From contig DATD01000001.1 in NCBI GenBank assembly GCA_002504525.1, positions 2,924-17,648 on the forward strand: a stretch of 14,725 nt of DNA. The letters are read 5' to 3'. This document shows, one piece after another, positions 1-6,297 of this stretch. The translations under genes and the position numbers were made by a program. Under the pieces are notes generated by a model that was given only the letters and a program-made list of their open reading frames with translations, searched no databases and was not told where the DNA came from. The first letter of the stretch is position 1. Each line of letters opens with the position of its first letter. Source of the stretch: Methanomassiliicoccus sp. UBA345. Lineage in GTDB: Archaea > Thermoplasmatota > Thermoplasmata > Methanomassiliicoccales > Methanomassiliicoccaceae.

Positions 1-485
1 TCGGTCGGAGGGATCCTCTCGAAGTCCATGTCCTCCTGCTGGCCCTCCGCGATCAGCCAGACCGCGTGAGCGGTCAGCTTGAGAAGGCGGCGGGTGAAGT
101 GCGGCGGCACGTCGACCTCGGACAGCGCCTCGAATGCCCGCGCGAACAGCGCGTCGCCGGCAATGATGGCCGTCGGCTCATCGAACATGACATGGACGGT
201 CGGCCGCCCCCTCCTGATGGAATCGTTGTCCATCACGTCATCGTGGACCAGGGTGAAGTTGTGTATTATCTCGACGGCCGCTCCGAAGGGGATGGCCTTG
301 TCCCCCGCCCCGCCGACCGCCTGGGCGACCACCTCGGCCAGAACTGGCCGGAGGCGCTTGCCGCCGGCAGAAGGATAATGCTGGACGGCCAGGAGGAGCT
401 TCTGGTTCTCTCCTTCTTCCAGATATGACATTATCGCGCTGTTCACGTTCTTGGCCCTCTTCTCCAGCTGTGAAATCACATCCAT
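1..485 (-). CDS. idsA: Short-chain polyprenyl (probably geranylgeranyl) diphosphate synthase, 3' end missing
   Basis: Trans-prenyltransferase that condenses IPP with allylic diphosphates to make the prenyl chain of archaeal ether lipids; cytosolic. The first 161 residues are visible and the rest lies beyond the left edge. The substrate-binding GGKRLRP is at residues 41-47 and the first aspartate-rich motif, DDVMDND, at 82-88, preceded by LVH. A phenylalanine (F77) stands five residues before the motif; in archaeal GGPP synthases a bulky residue there is known to stop elongation at C20, so GGPP is the predicted product. The RRGRPT segment after the motif is also typical. The start ATG lies two bases beyond the fni stop codon, so it is the last visible gene of the ipk-fni operon and is probably co-translated. 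The second aspartate motif cannot be checked because the gene is truncated. Family assignment is very secure; chain length is inference. Confidence 0.95.
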   Translation of the reverse strand, partial: MDVISQLEKRAKNVNSAIMSYLEEGENQKLLLAVQHYPSAGGKRLRPVLAEVVAQAVGGAGDKAIPFGAAVEIIHNFTLVHDDVMDNDSIRRGRPTVHVMFDEPTAIIAGDALFARAFEALSEVDVPPHFTRRLLKLTAHAVWLIAEGQQEDMDFERIPPT

Positions 486-487
486 GT

Positions 488-1549
488 CTAGATCACCTCT
501 AGTTCAAGGCCCCACTCCCGGGCGGGGCCGGTGAATATTACCCTCTTCTCGGCCATCTGCCGTATGTTGGACGAGCCAGTGAGGAACATCCCCACCTTTA
601 TCTCATCGATCATGGTGCGGAGGTGCTCCTCCGCCGCTTCAGCCGAGGTCATGGCGTCCTTTAGGACCGCCCGTGCCAGCCCCGCGCACTGCGCGCCTGC
701 GGCGATGCTCTTGACGGCCTGCAGGCCATTGACGATCCCGCCGCTGGCGATCACCGGGAGGCCCACCTGGGCCAGACGGACGGAGATGGGCGCAGGTATC
801 CCCCACTCCCCGAACGTCTGACCGATGGCCGCGCAACGTACGTCACCCATTCGGCGGGAGCGGTGCGCCTCCACCTTAGAGAAGCTGGTGCCGCCGGTCC
901 CGGAGATGTCGAAGCCCATCATGCCGGCGCCCTTGAGCCGCACGGCCGTTTCCCTGGATATGCCGGCCCCGGTCTCCTTGGCGATGCAAGGGACCTCCCT
1001 GGCCAGGGAGCGTATGGCGTCCAGGCACCCTCTCGCCCTGGTATCCCCCTCTGGCTGTGCGACCTCCTGCAGGAAGTTGAGGTGAATGGCAAGCACATCG
1101 GCGCCTATCATTTCCATGGCCTGCCTGGCCTCCTCGAGGCCGAACGCCTCCTTGCGCGCCTGCGCGATGAGCTGCGGAGCGCCCAGGTTCCCGATGACAA
1201 GCGGCACCCCGAGGTCGCGGATGACCTCGTAGCTGCTGCGATCCCCCCTCTCGATGGCTGCCCTCTGGCTGCCCACCCCAAGGGCGATCCCCAGGGAGGC
1301 GCAGGCCTTCGCGAGGTTGCGGTTCACCTTCTCCGCTTCAACATACCCGCCGGTGATGGCCGTTACCATCAGAGGGGCGGAGAGCTTCTTTCCGAACAGC
1401 ACCGTGGTGGTGTCGACCTCCTCGAGGTCCACCTCGGGGAGGGAGTCGTGTATCAGATGCAGGTCGTCCCAGTAGTTATGGCCGCTCACCACTTGCTCTT
1501 CCAGACTGACCTGTATGTGATCGGCCTTCCGTTGCTCGATATCCTTCAT
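488..1549 (-). CDS. fni: Type 2 isopentenyl-diphosphate delta-isomerase (FMN-dependent)
   Basis: Interconverts IPP and DMAPP using reduced FMN and Mg2+, supplying the allylic primer for prenyl chain synthesis. The protein has 353 residues, the usual size. Visible family motifs are RKADHI (7-12), the active-site HLNFLQE (156-162, with the conserved Asn, Gln and Glu), KETGAGIS (191-198), the flavin phosphate-binding GTGGTS (217-222) and a later IASGGI segment. It is a TIM-barrel enzyme unrelated to the Zn/Mg type 1 isomerase. Its ATG overlaps the ipk stop by four bases (ATGA), and its own TAG stop is two bases before the prenyl synthase start, so the three genes form one translationally coupled operon. 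If the amber stop were read through, only three further codons would follow before TGA. The identification is secure. Confidence 0.97.
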   Translation of the reverse strand: MKDIEQRKADHIQVSLEEQVVSGHNYWDDLHLIHDSLPEVDLEEVDTTTVLFGKKLSAPLMVTAITGGYVEAEKVNRNLAKACASLGIALGVGSQRAAIERGDRSSYEVIRDLGVPLVIGNLGAPQLIAQARKEAFGLEEARQAMEMIGADVLAIHLNFLQEVAQPEGDTRARGCLDAIRSLAREVPCIAKETGAGISRETAVRLKGAGMMGFDISGTGGTSFSKVEAHRSRRMGDVRCAAIGQTFGEWGIPAPISVRLAQVGLPVIASGGIVNGLQAVKSIAAGAQCAGLARAVLKDAMTSAEAAEEHLRTMIDEIKVGMFLTGSSNIRQMAEKRVIFTGPAREWGLELEVI

Positions 1550-2325
1550 GCCTCACCGCCCTTGACCTTGGAGCCCACGACCGCCTCGCCCCTGAGCGCC
1601 GCTCCCAGGCGTCCGGGGGCGTTCCCGTTCAGGACTACGGCGTCCCCGCCCCAGGAAGCGATCCTCATCATCGTCTCGATCTTGCCGAAGATGCTGCCGG
1701 TCACGTCGGCGCAGCGGTGCGTCCGCGGCAACGAATCGAGCGTCTCTCGGTCCACAGTCTCTATTAGGGTAGCGTCCGGATCGGTGGTCGGATCGGCGGT
1801 GAACACGCCGTCGATGTCGGATACGAATATCACCCGCTGTGGACGGAACTCGTGCGCCAGGCGTTCCATGAGCTGGTCGCCCGAGCAGATGCCGAAACGG
1901 CGTTCACTGTCCAGGGCGACATCGCCGAACGTCACAGGGCACATGCCCAGGTCGAGGTATCGGCGGAACATGCCCACATCCAAGATGTCCAGTTCTCCGC
2001 TCCGGAGCGATGCTACCGCGCTGGGGGGCAGCGAGGCGCTCGGCAGACCACCAGCGTTGAGCGTCCTCATGACCCGGAGGTTGAGATCCCTGACATCCTC
2101 CATTACCTTGGCCGCAGCGGGGATCTGGGAATCGCCAGTGTAGCCGCCCTGCAGGCGATGCTCGGATGCCAGTACATGACCGAACGAGCCCGCTCCGTGG
2201 ACCAGGATGATATCCTTCCTTGCCGCGACAATCTCCGCTACCAACCTAGAAAGGACGTCCTCGCGGTAGGCGAGGTAATTGGTTTTGTCGGTGATAACGC
2301 TGCCTCCGAGCTTGACCAGCATCAT
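1546..2325 (-). CDS. ipk: Isopentenyl phosphate kinase
   Basis: Phosphorylates isopentenyl phosphate with ATP to give IPP, the last kinase step of archaeal alternative mevalonate pathways. The 259-residue protein belongs to the amino acid kinase fold. It shows the N-terminal KLGGSVITDK (5-14), the glycine-rich VHGAGSFGH (42-50) whose final His50 is the phosphate-contacting histidine typical of these kinases, GDVALD (134-139), SGDQL (148-152) and SDIDGVFT (169-176). The start is MM; either ATG could be used. A TATA-like element about 31 bases upstream suggests a very short leader. It is the first gene of the operon with fni and the prenyl synthase. No mevalonate kinase or phosphomevalonate decarboxylase lies in the window, so the upstream steps must be encoded elsewhere. 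The identification is secure. Confidence 0.95.
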   Translation of the reverse strand: MMLVKLGGSVITDKTNYLAYREDVLSRLVAEIVAARKDIILVHGAGSFGHVLASEHRLQGGYTGDSQIPAAAKVMEDVRDLNLRVMRTLNAGGLPSASLPPSAVASLRSGELDILDVGMFRRYLDLGMCPVTFGDVALDSERRFGICSGDQLMERLAHEFRPQRVIFVSDIDGVFTADPTTDPDATLIETVDRETLDSLPRTHRCADVTGSIFGKIETMMRIASWGGDAVVLNGNAPGRLGAALRGEAVVGSKVKGGEA

Positions 2326-2350
2326 CGATATCGCTGGAACATGGGCTGGA

Positions 2351-2362
2351 CCTTATTAAAAC
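2351..2362 (-). promoter_or_regulatory. Candidate TATA box of the ipk-fni-idsA operon
   Basis: On the minus strand a TTTTAATAAGG element is centred about 31 bases before the ipk ATG. Archaeal transcription starts about 27 bases after the TATA centre, which predicts a leader of only a few bases. No other AT-rich element occurs in this 91-base gap. Confidence 0.5.
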
Positions 2363-2416
2363 AATTAGTCGCTCCTCGTGTCATCGGAGGCCAGCACCAT
2401 CGACCGCTGTCGATTC

Positions 2417-3250
2417 TCAAAGCCTGTTGCCGCACTTCCGGCAGAACGCGTCCCCTTCTATGATGTCGGCCGAGCAGCCGGGGCACGACGGCCTCTTGGC
2501 CATCCCGCAAGAGAAACAGAACGCATCACCGCGGGACATGGCAGCCCCGCATCCCGGACATTCGCTCACCGGCAGCGATACATCCTCCTTTGATGGCGAA
2601 GCGCTCTCCTCCTTCTGGGGAACGGCATCCTCGGCGGCCTCCAGCATCTTCTTGGCCTTCAGCGAATGGCGCAACGCATCGGTGTACTCCGCTTCTTCGA
2701 AGCATCCCTCTGCATCATTCAGACAGCACTGCGCGGACTCCCTGCGGGGCGATGGGGCGTTCTCCAGCAGGCAGCGGACGGACTCCATGACGAACTTCGA
2801 TTCCAAGTAGTTGTGGGGAAGCTTCCTCACTTCCATGGAGGGCACCTCGGCGGGAGCGGAAGCCTCGCTCTCCTGCTCCTTGCCCGTGGCTTCCTTACCT
2901 ACATCGACCATCGCGGGCCTGGGGGGTTCAAGCTCTCTCTGGGGTGCGTTCCGCAGGACGGTCTTGGCGCGGTCGGACAGCTCCTTGCAGTCCAGGTACT
3001 GTCGTCGCTTGTACGCCCCCTCGGCCTGGAACAGCAGGATATCGGCCTCGGTGGTGTCGCGCCCCTGCGAGCGCAGCGATCCCGCCACCGCCTTGATGGT
3101 CGCGAGCGCATTGTAGGCATGGTCCTGCTCCATCGACGCCTCGGCCCGCTCTCCCCGCCTGTTCTTTATGTACCTCAGCTCGAACCAAGCGACCGCGCAT
3201 AGCGCGATGAGGGCGGCCGTGATGATCAACACATCGTAGGGGATTTCCAT
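2417..3250 (-). CDS. Membrane-anchored protein with a helical TPR-like region and two C-terminal zinc ribbons
   Basis: Function unknown. The 277-residue protein begins with a hydrophobic segment (about residues 7-24, rich in Ile, Ala and Leu) followed by positively charged residues (RYIKNRRGER), which suggests one N-terminal membrane anchor with a cytosolic body. Two alpha-helical stretches resemble degenerate TPR units (about 43-95 and 148-200), separated by a Glu/Ser/Ala-rich linker. The C-terminus carries two CPxC-x10-CxxC zinc ribbons, CPGCGAAMSRGDAFCFSCG and CPGCSADIIEGDAFCRKCG. Double zinc-ribbon proteins are common in archaea and often mediate protein contacts; no catalytic motif is visible. 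It lies upstream of ipk in the same direction, but a 91-base gap containing a likely ipk promoter suggests separate transcription. Reality of the gene is well supported by domain structure; its role is not known. Confidence 0.85.
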   Translation of the reverse strand: MEIPYDVLIITAALIALCAVAWFELRYIKNRRGERAEASMEQDHAYNALATIKAVAGSLRSQGRDTTEADILLFQAEGAYKRRQYLDCKELSDRAKTVLRNAPQRELEPPRPAMVDVGKEATGKEQESEASAPAEVPSMEVRKLPHNYLESKFVMESVRCLLENAPSPRRESAQCCLNDAEGCFEEAEYTDALRHSLKAKKMLEAAEDAVPQKEESASPSKEDVSLPVSECPGCGAAMSRGDAFCFSCGMAKRPSCPGCSADIIEGDAFCRKCGNRL

Positions 3251-3288
3251 GCCTGCACCAGAGTTTGAGCGGAGAACGATGTGCCGTT

Positions 3289-3298
3289 GATTAAACCC
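3289..3298 (-). promoter_or_regulatory. Weak TATA-like element upstream of the zinc-ribbon gene
   Basis: Minus-strand GGGTTTAATC is centred about 44 bases before the ATG, which would give a leader of about 17 bases. The match to a TATA box is poor and no strong Shine-Dalgarno follows, so this is tentative. Confidence 0.3.
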
Positions 3299-3361
3299 TT
3301 CGTACTACAGTGACGACGCCTTAACATGAGAGCGAGTTCGAGGCTGCGCTCCCAGGAGATG

Positions 3362-3371
3362 AATGAAAAAG
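3362..3371 (-). terminator. T-run terminator after the 5S rRNA gene
   Basis: On the minus strand the mature 5S 3' end is followed directly by CTTTTTCATT, with five T residues at 3366-3370. Archaeal RNA polymerase commonly terminates at such T-runs. The position immediately after the predicted RNA end supports the call. Confidence 0.55.
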
Positions 3372-3493
3372 TGGCTGACAGCGCCTCGTGGTTCCCGCGG
3401 GCTCGCGCACCGCAGTACAGCACGAAACGCGGGCGGGCTTAACTTCCGGGTTCGAATGGGACCGGGTGTATCCCCGCCGCTGTGGCCGTCACA
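3372..3493 (-). rRNA. rrf: 5S ribosomal RNA, isolated gene
   Basis: Reading the minus strand, the segment contains the near-universal loop B/C region CCCATTCGAACCCGG followed by GAAGTTAAGCCC, and the downstream GTACTGCGGTG and CGCGGGAACC elements of domain gamma and beta. Helix I is visible: TGACGGC near the 5' end pairs over seven positions with GCTGTCA near the 3' end. The length of about 122 bases is normal. A TATA box is centred 28 bases before the predicted 5' end and a T-run follows the 3' end, so this is a free-standing transcription unit. No 16S or 23S sequence is present in the window; unlinked rRNA genes are known in Thermoplasma and relatives. Exact ends are uncertain by a few bases. 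Small open frames over this segment are not genes. Confidence 0.93.
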
Positions 3494-3516
3494 CCAAATC
3501 CTTGAAAGGAGGACCT

Positions 3517-3527
3517 GTATATAATCA
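3517..3527 (-). promoter_or_regulatory. TATA box of the 5S rRNA gene
   Basis: Minus-strand GATTATATACA is centred about 28 bases before the predicted 5S start, the standard archaeal distance. The element lies in the short gap between the 5S gene and the end of the DUF92 gene. Confidence 0.75.
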
Positions 3528-3544
3528 TTTCTGCATCTGCCAGG

Positions 3545-4279
3545 TCATGCGAGGGCCAAATAAAGAACGACCGACAGCGCGGAACCGGCGGCCATGGTCA
3601 TCATGTTGTTCTGAAGCTTGGTGACCTTTCCACTGCGCTCGGCCGTGGCCCCGATGACGCTGTCCAGCATGCAGCCCGCCACGCCCATGACGATGGGGAC
3701 GGCGATCAGCGGGTCAAGAGGGCTGGACCGAAATATCGCCAGCCATCCGACGAGGGAGGCCACCGCCGCGGCCGCGATGCAGCTCGCCGTTCCGGCCGTG
3801 GAGATCCCGCCGTCGGTCCCTGGCGGAACTTTCTCCAGAGTGGTGATCAGATATGTATTGGGGGACAGTACGCCGAGCTCGCTGGCTGTCGTATCGGCGG
3901 CCGCGACCGCCACCGCCGAGATGAACGCCAGGCCTGCAATCTCGCTGCCCTGCATCCCAAGGACGAAGGAGATGGCGGCCACCGCGGCCGGCACCAGGCC
4001 ATTGGCCAGCACGTTACGGTAGGTCCGCTCCCCCTTGGTCCCCTCCTGGACATTGAGCTTCTTCTTGGCCTGAAAACGATACTTGGTCACGAAGAATCCC
4101 AGGAACGTGAACGCGATCAGCGTCAACAGCCAGCCTATGGAGCCCAGGCCTCCGATGATGATGCCCACCATGAAGGAGGCCACCGCTCCGCTCGCGCTTA
4201 GAAGTCCGAACCAGTAGGAGAGGACGGAAAGCATGGTGCACAGAACGAGCACCAAGGCAAGACTCCCTGGGTCAAGCAT
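3545..4279 (-). CDS. DUF92 / TIGR00297 integral membrane protein (VTE6-like)
   Basis: A 244-residue, strongly hydrophobic protein with about six to seven predicted membrane segments, separated by a charged loop near residues 66-88 (TKYRFQAKKKLNVQEGTKGERTY). Family hallmarks are the loop with KGERTYRNVLANG and the ADTTASELGVLSPNTYLITTLEKVPPGTDGGIS-type region at about 127-160, with conserved Asp, Thr and Glu. DUF92 includes the plant and cyanobacterial phytyl-phosphate kinase VTE6, so an isoprenoid-phosphate kinase role is plausible, but archaeal members are uncharacterised. The ATG lies about 27 bases after a strong TATA box, so the transcript is predicted to be leaderless. It is followed by the 5S gene on the same strand. 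Family assignment is confident, activity is inference. Confidence 0.88.
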   Translation of the reverse strand: MLDPGSLALVLVLCTMLSVLSYWFGLLSASGAVASFMVGIIIGGLGSIGWLLTLIAFTFLGFFVTKYRFQAKKKLNVQEGTKGERTYRNVLANGLVPAAVAAISFVLGMQGSEIAGLAFISAVAVAAADTTASELGVLSPNTYLITTLEKVPPGTDGGISTAGTASCIAAAAVASLVGWLAIFRSSPLDPLIAVPIVMGVAGCMLDSVIGATAERSGKVTKLQNNMMTMAAGSALSVVLYLALA

Positions 4280-4300
4280 CGATCGCTAGAGAATATTCCA

Positions 4301-4312
4301 ATATTTATATTC
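4301..4312 (-). promoter_or_regulatory. Strong TATA box of the DUF92 gene
   Basis: Minus-strand GAATATAAATAT is centred 27 bases before the ATG. This spacing places the transcription start at the start codon itself, which implies a leaderless mRNA. Confidence 0.75.
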
Positions 4313-4417
4313 GAAGGTGAAATCGCCCATTATTGTCAAGAAGCATGGTGTCCAGGCGCGCTGGCCCACCTTGCGTACACGTCTCCCGGCGCTGCTATCG
4401 CCTATACCGGAGCCAGC

Positions 4418-4696
4418 TCATTCCCGGGCCGGCTCGAGCACGGAGTAAGTGGCCTCCGCGACCTGGCCTGCCTCTTCCTTGCCATCGATGCCGGCCACTA
4501 CCATGCGTCCGCTCGGATACAGAGTTATCTCCCTTCTCTCGGATGCGGCGGTGACCATCACTCCCTTGTCATCGACCTCGTAGCCGGCTTCGCGAAGGAG
4601 CCCTGCGGCCTTCTCCAGGTCGTACCTTGCCATGTTGGTCGGCACGATGGTCATGGCGTCCTCCTTGCACAGCCGCACCACTTTGAACTTCACCAT
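4418..4696 (-). CDS. Small protein resembling one repeat of a TATA-binding protein
   Basis: A 92-residue protein of unknown function. The central part reads like one half of the TBP saddle: an N-terminal strand (TIVPTNMARYDLEKAAGLL), a helix, a strand (KGVMVTA), then EITLYPSGRMVVAGIDGKEE, which parallels the TBP pattern of a strand, SSGKxVxTGAKSEEEA and a final helix. TBP has two such repeats and about 180 residues; this protein has one and lacks an obvious DNA-intercalating phenylalanine pair. A beta-sheet/helix fold of this type is shared by several nucleic-acid and protein-binding proteins, so function does not follow. It overlaps the upstream UPF0200 gene by seven bases (ATGGTGA) and must be co-translated with it. 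Gene reality is strong; the fold is my pattern-based inference. Confidence 0.8.
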   Translation of the reverse strand: MVKFKVVRLCKEDAMTIVPTNMARYDLEKAAGLLREAGYEVDDKGVMVTAASERREITLYPSGRMVVAGIDGKEEAGQVAEATYSVLEPARE

Positions 4697-5226
4697 GGCC
4701 TGTCGAGCTCCTCTGCCACTTTACCGTGGAACTCGTCCAGCGTGCCCTCGTTCATGATGACGAGATCGGCCTGGGCGATCAGGTTGCCTAGGCCCCACCC
4801 CATCTCCCTCTCGTCCCTCTGCCGGAACTCCTCCTCACTTCGGGGGGCGTCGGACCGGTTGCGTTGCTTGAGCCTCTCGAAACGGAGCGCCGGCGAGGCG
4901 TGTATGGCGACCAATCGCATCCTGCCGCCCAGTGCGTTCCTGAAGACATCGAGCTCGAAGGTGCTGCGCGACCCGTCTATGACGGTGTCCTGATCCTTGA
5001 TATATGGGAGACAACGCACCGCCCATATGCCCGGGCCATGCTCCTGGCGCTCCGATGAGGCGAACCCCCCGATCCCGCGATCGGTCATGACGAGCGACCT
5101 GCGCGAAGCCTCCTCGCGGACCACGTCGCCCATTCGAACGACCTTGAAGCCCCGTTCCAGCGCTACCTTGACGAACTCTTCCTTGCCCGCCCCGGGCATC
5201 CCGGTCAGAACGTACGTCCTAGTCAT
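4690..5226 (-). CDS. UPF0200 family P-loop nucleotide kinase-like protein
   Basis: A 178-residue protein related to dephospho-CoA kinase and adenylate kinase-like enzymes. The Walker A motif is GMPGAGKE (residues 9-16). The segment RMGDVVREEASRR follows as in archaeal UPF0200 proteins, and a VIDGSRSTFELDVF stretch forms the conserved second motif. The C-terminal AQADLVIMNEGTLDEF resembles the end of dephospho-CoA kinase-like domains. The frame is open to an ATG at 5256, but that codon lies only about 14 bases after the TATA box, upstream of the expected transcription start. The ATG at 5226 gives MTRTYVLTGMPGAGK, the standard N-terminus, and is preferred. It overlaps the TBP-like gene. Its substrate is unknown; some archaeal homologues are fused to UPF0201, but the neighbour here does not look like UPF0201. 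Confidence 0.87.
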   Translation of the reverse strand: MTRTYVLTGMPGAGKEEFVKVALERGFKVVRMGDVVREEASRRSLVMTDRGIGGFASSERQEHGPGIWAVRCLPYIKDQDTVIDGSRSTFELDVFRNALGGRMRLVAIHASPALRFERLKQRNRSDAPRSEEEFRQRDEREMGWGLGNLIAQADLVIMNEGTLDEFHGKVAEELDRPW

Positions 5227-5265
5227 CACACACAGTCCCGATGCCTGTTCCAGCACATGCCATCC

Positions 5266-5276
5266 CCATATAAAGG
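5266..5276 (-). promoter_or_regulatory. TATA box of the UPF0200 gene
   Basis: Minus-strand CCTTTATATGG predicts a transcription start near 5243, upstream of the ATG at 5226 and downstream of the ATG at 5256. It therefore decides the start of the gene. Confidence 0.65.
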
Positions 5277-5285
5277 GCCGTCGAC

Positions 5286-5301
5286 GCCGCCCTTGGGCGG
5301 C
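5286..5301. repeat. Perfect 7-bp inverted repeat between divergent promoters
   Basis: GCCGCCC and GGGCGGC flank a two-base TT centre. It sits directly upstream of the minus-strand TATA box of the UPF0200 gene and about 30 bases before the TATA-like element of the Roadblock gene. It could be a regulator site, or chance in GC-rich DNA. Confidence 0.45.
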
Positions 5302-5333
5302 GCGAAGCGGGGGATGTCATCATCGATAGGCAA

Positions 5334-5343
5334 ATGATTTAAC
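5334..5343 (+). promoter_or_regulatory. Possible TATA element of the Roadblock/LC7 gene
   Basis: ATGATTTAAC is centred about 50 bases before the ATG and would give a leader of about 24 bases that contains the GGGGAG ribosome binding site. The TATA match is weak. Confidence 0.35.
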
Positions 5344-5389
5344 CTTCCTTGTTATCATCTGACAGAATATGCGGTAGGGGAGCAGAAGC

Positions 5390-5779
5390 ATGCACGACGC
5401 GCGTTCCGTAGAGAACATCCTGGAAGGCATCATTCAAGACGAGTTCCCTGACAGCGAGGGCATCCAGAGCATCTCCATAGTCTCCAAGACGGGCCTCATG
5501 ATAGCGGGCAGGTCCGCCTCATCCGCGCGCGCGGAGACGTTCTCGGCCATGGCGGCCATCATGTACTCCGCCGCCGAGGCGACCAAGAACGACATATTCA
5601 AGGACAGGATCGAGCACGTCCTGGCCGTGTTCCGCAACACCAAGCTCTTCATCACCGAACTTTCGTCAAGCATGCTCATCGTGGCCACGGTGGACCGCGA
5701 GATGGAGGACGAGAGGATACTGGGCTCGATGACAAAGATAGTCACCATGACCCGGGAACAGCTCCCCTGGCTTAGGTGA
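5390..5779 (+). CDS. Roadblock/LC7 domain protein
   Basis: A 129-residue single-domain protein. The pattern SISIVSKTGLMIAGR (about 27-41), followed by the helix with ETFSAMAAIMYSAAE and the strands HVLAVFRNTKLFITELSSSMLIVATVD, matches the Roadblock/LC7 (MglB-like) fold. In bacteria and eukaryotes such proteins form dimers that bind and regulate small Ras-like GTPases; archaeal partners are mostly unknown and no GTPase gene lies in this window. A GGGGAG ribosome binding site precedes the ATG by about eight bases. The gene is transcribed alone, divergent from the UPF0200 gene and convergent with pyrI. Domain call is confident; partner and role are not visible. Confidence 0.88.
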   Translation: MHDARSVENILEGIIQDEFPDSEGIQSISIVSKTGLMIAGRSASSARAETFSAMAAIMYSAAEATKNDIFKDRIEHVLAVFRNTKLFITELSSSMLIVATVDREMEDERILGSMTKIVTMTREQLPWLR

Positions 5780-5791
5780 CGGCCATCCGAT

Positions 5792-5813
5792 CATGGGCCA
5801 TTCAATGCCCATG
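5792..5813. terminator. Inverted repeat between convergent genes, possible bidirectional terminator
   Basis: CATGGGC at 5792-5798 and GCCCATG at 5807-5813 form a perfect 7-bp stem with an 8-base loop in the 62-base gap between the Roadblock gene and pyrI. No T-run follows on either side, so a terminator role is only suggested by position. Confidence 0.35.
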
Positions 5814-5841
5814 CCTTCCAAGGTGCTTTCGGCGCTTCGTA

Positions 5842-6297
5842 TCACACCAGGCGTTCAGCCACGTTCTCCTGCAAGCGGTCGCAGTACAGGCAGCGGAGCA
5901 CCAGGGGCTTCTTTGATTCCACGATGAACTCGGTCTCTACCGGCTCGTTCATGTTGGTGATGCAGTTGGGGTTTCCGCACCGCACGATGCCCTTCGCCAC
6001 GTCGGGCAGCTTGACGGTGAACTTCTCCGCTACGTTGAAATCGCGGATGATGTTGATCGTCGCCTTGGGCGCGATCAGCGAGATCTTGTCGACCTCTCTG
6101 GAGTCCAGCTCCCTGTCCTCGACCTTGATGACGTCCTTCCAGCCATCCTTCTTGGAGGGTACATGGAGGAGGACCGATACGGTGGAGCGTACGCCGTCGG
6201 TGATGCCGATTATGCGGAGCACCTTTAGCGCCTGACCGCAGTCGATGTGATCGATGACAGTGCCGTTGCGAATCGGAGTGACTCGGAAGTCCTTCAT
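5842..6297 (-). CDS. pyrI: Aspartate carbamoyltransferase regulatory chain
   Basis: Regulatory subunit that binds nucleotide effectors and holds catalytic trimers together in the ATCase holoenzyme. The 151-residue length is normal. The N-terminal allosteric domain starts RVTPIRNGTVIDHI and contains the GQALKVLRI helix. The C-terminal zinc domain has four cysteine ligands, C107 and C112 (RCGNPNCITN) and C136 and C139 (RCLYCD). Its ATG follows the pyrB TAG stop without any intervening base and in the same reading frame, an unusual junction discussed in the findings. It is co-transcribed with pyrB. The identification is secure. Confidence 0.97.
   Translation of the reverse strand: MKDFRVTPIRNGTVIDHIDCGQALKVLRIIGITDGVRSTVSVLLHVPSKKDGWKDVIKVEDRELDSREVDKISLIAPKATINIIRDFNVAEKFTVKLPDVAKGIVRCGNPNCITNMNEPVETEFIVESKKPLVLRCLYCDRLQENVAERLV

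Noticed and set aside
863..2143. Long plus-strand open frame (426 codons) opposite fni and ipk
   Set aside because: It is antisense to two securely identified enzymes, has low-complexity Arg/Pro-rich composition and no promoter. Such frames are common opposite GC-rich genes.
3226..3624. Small open frames on both strands across the 5S region
   Set aside because: They cover the 5S rRNA gene and its signals and lack protein-like composition.
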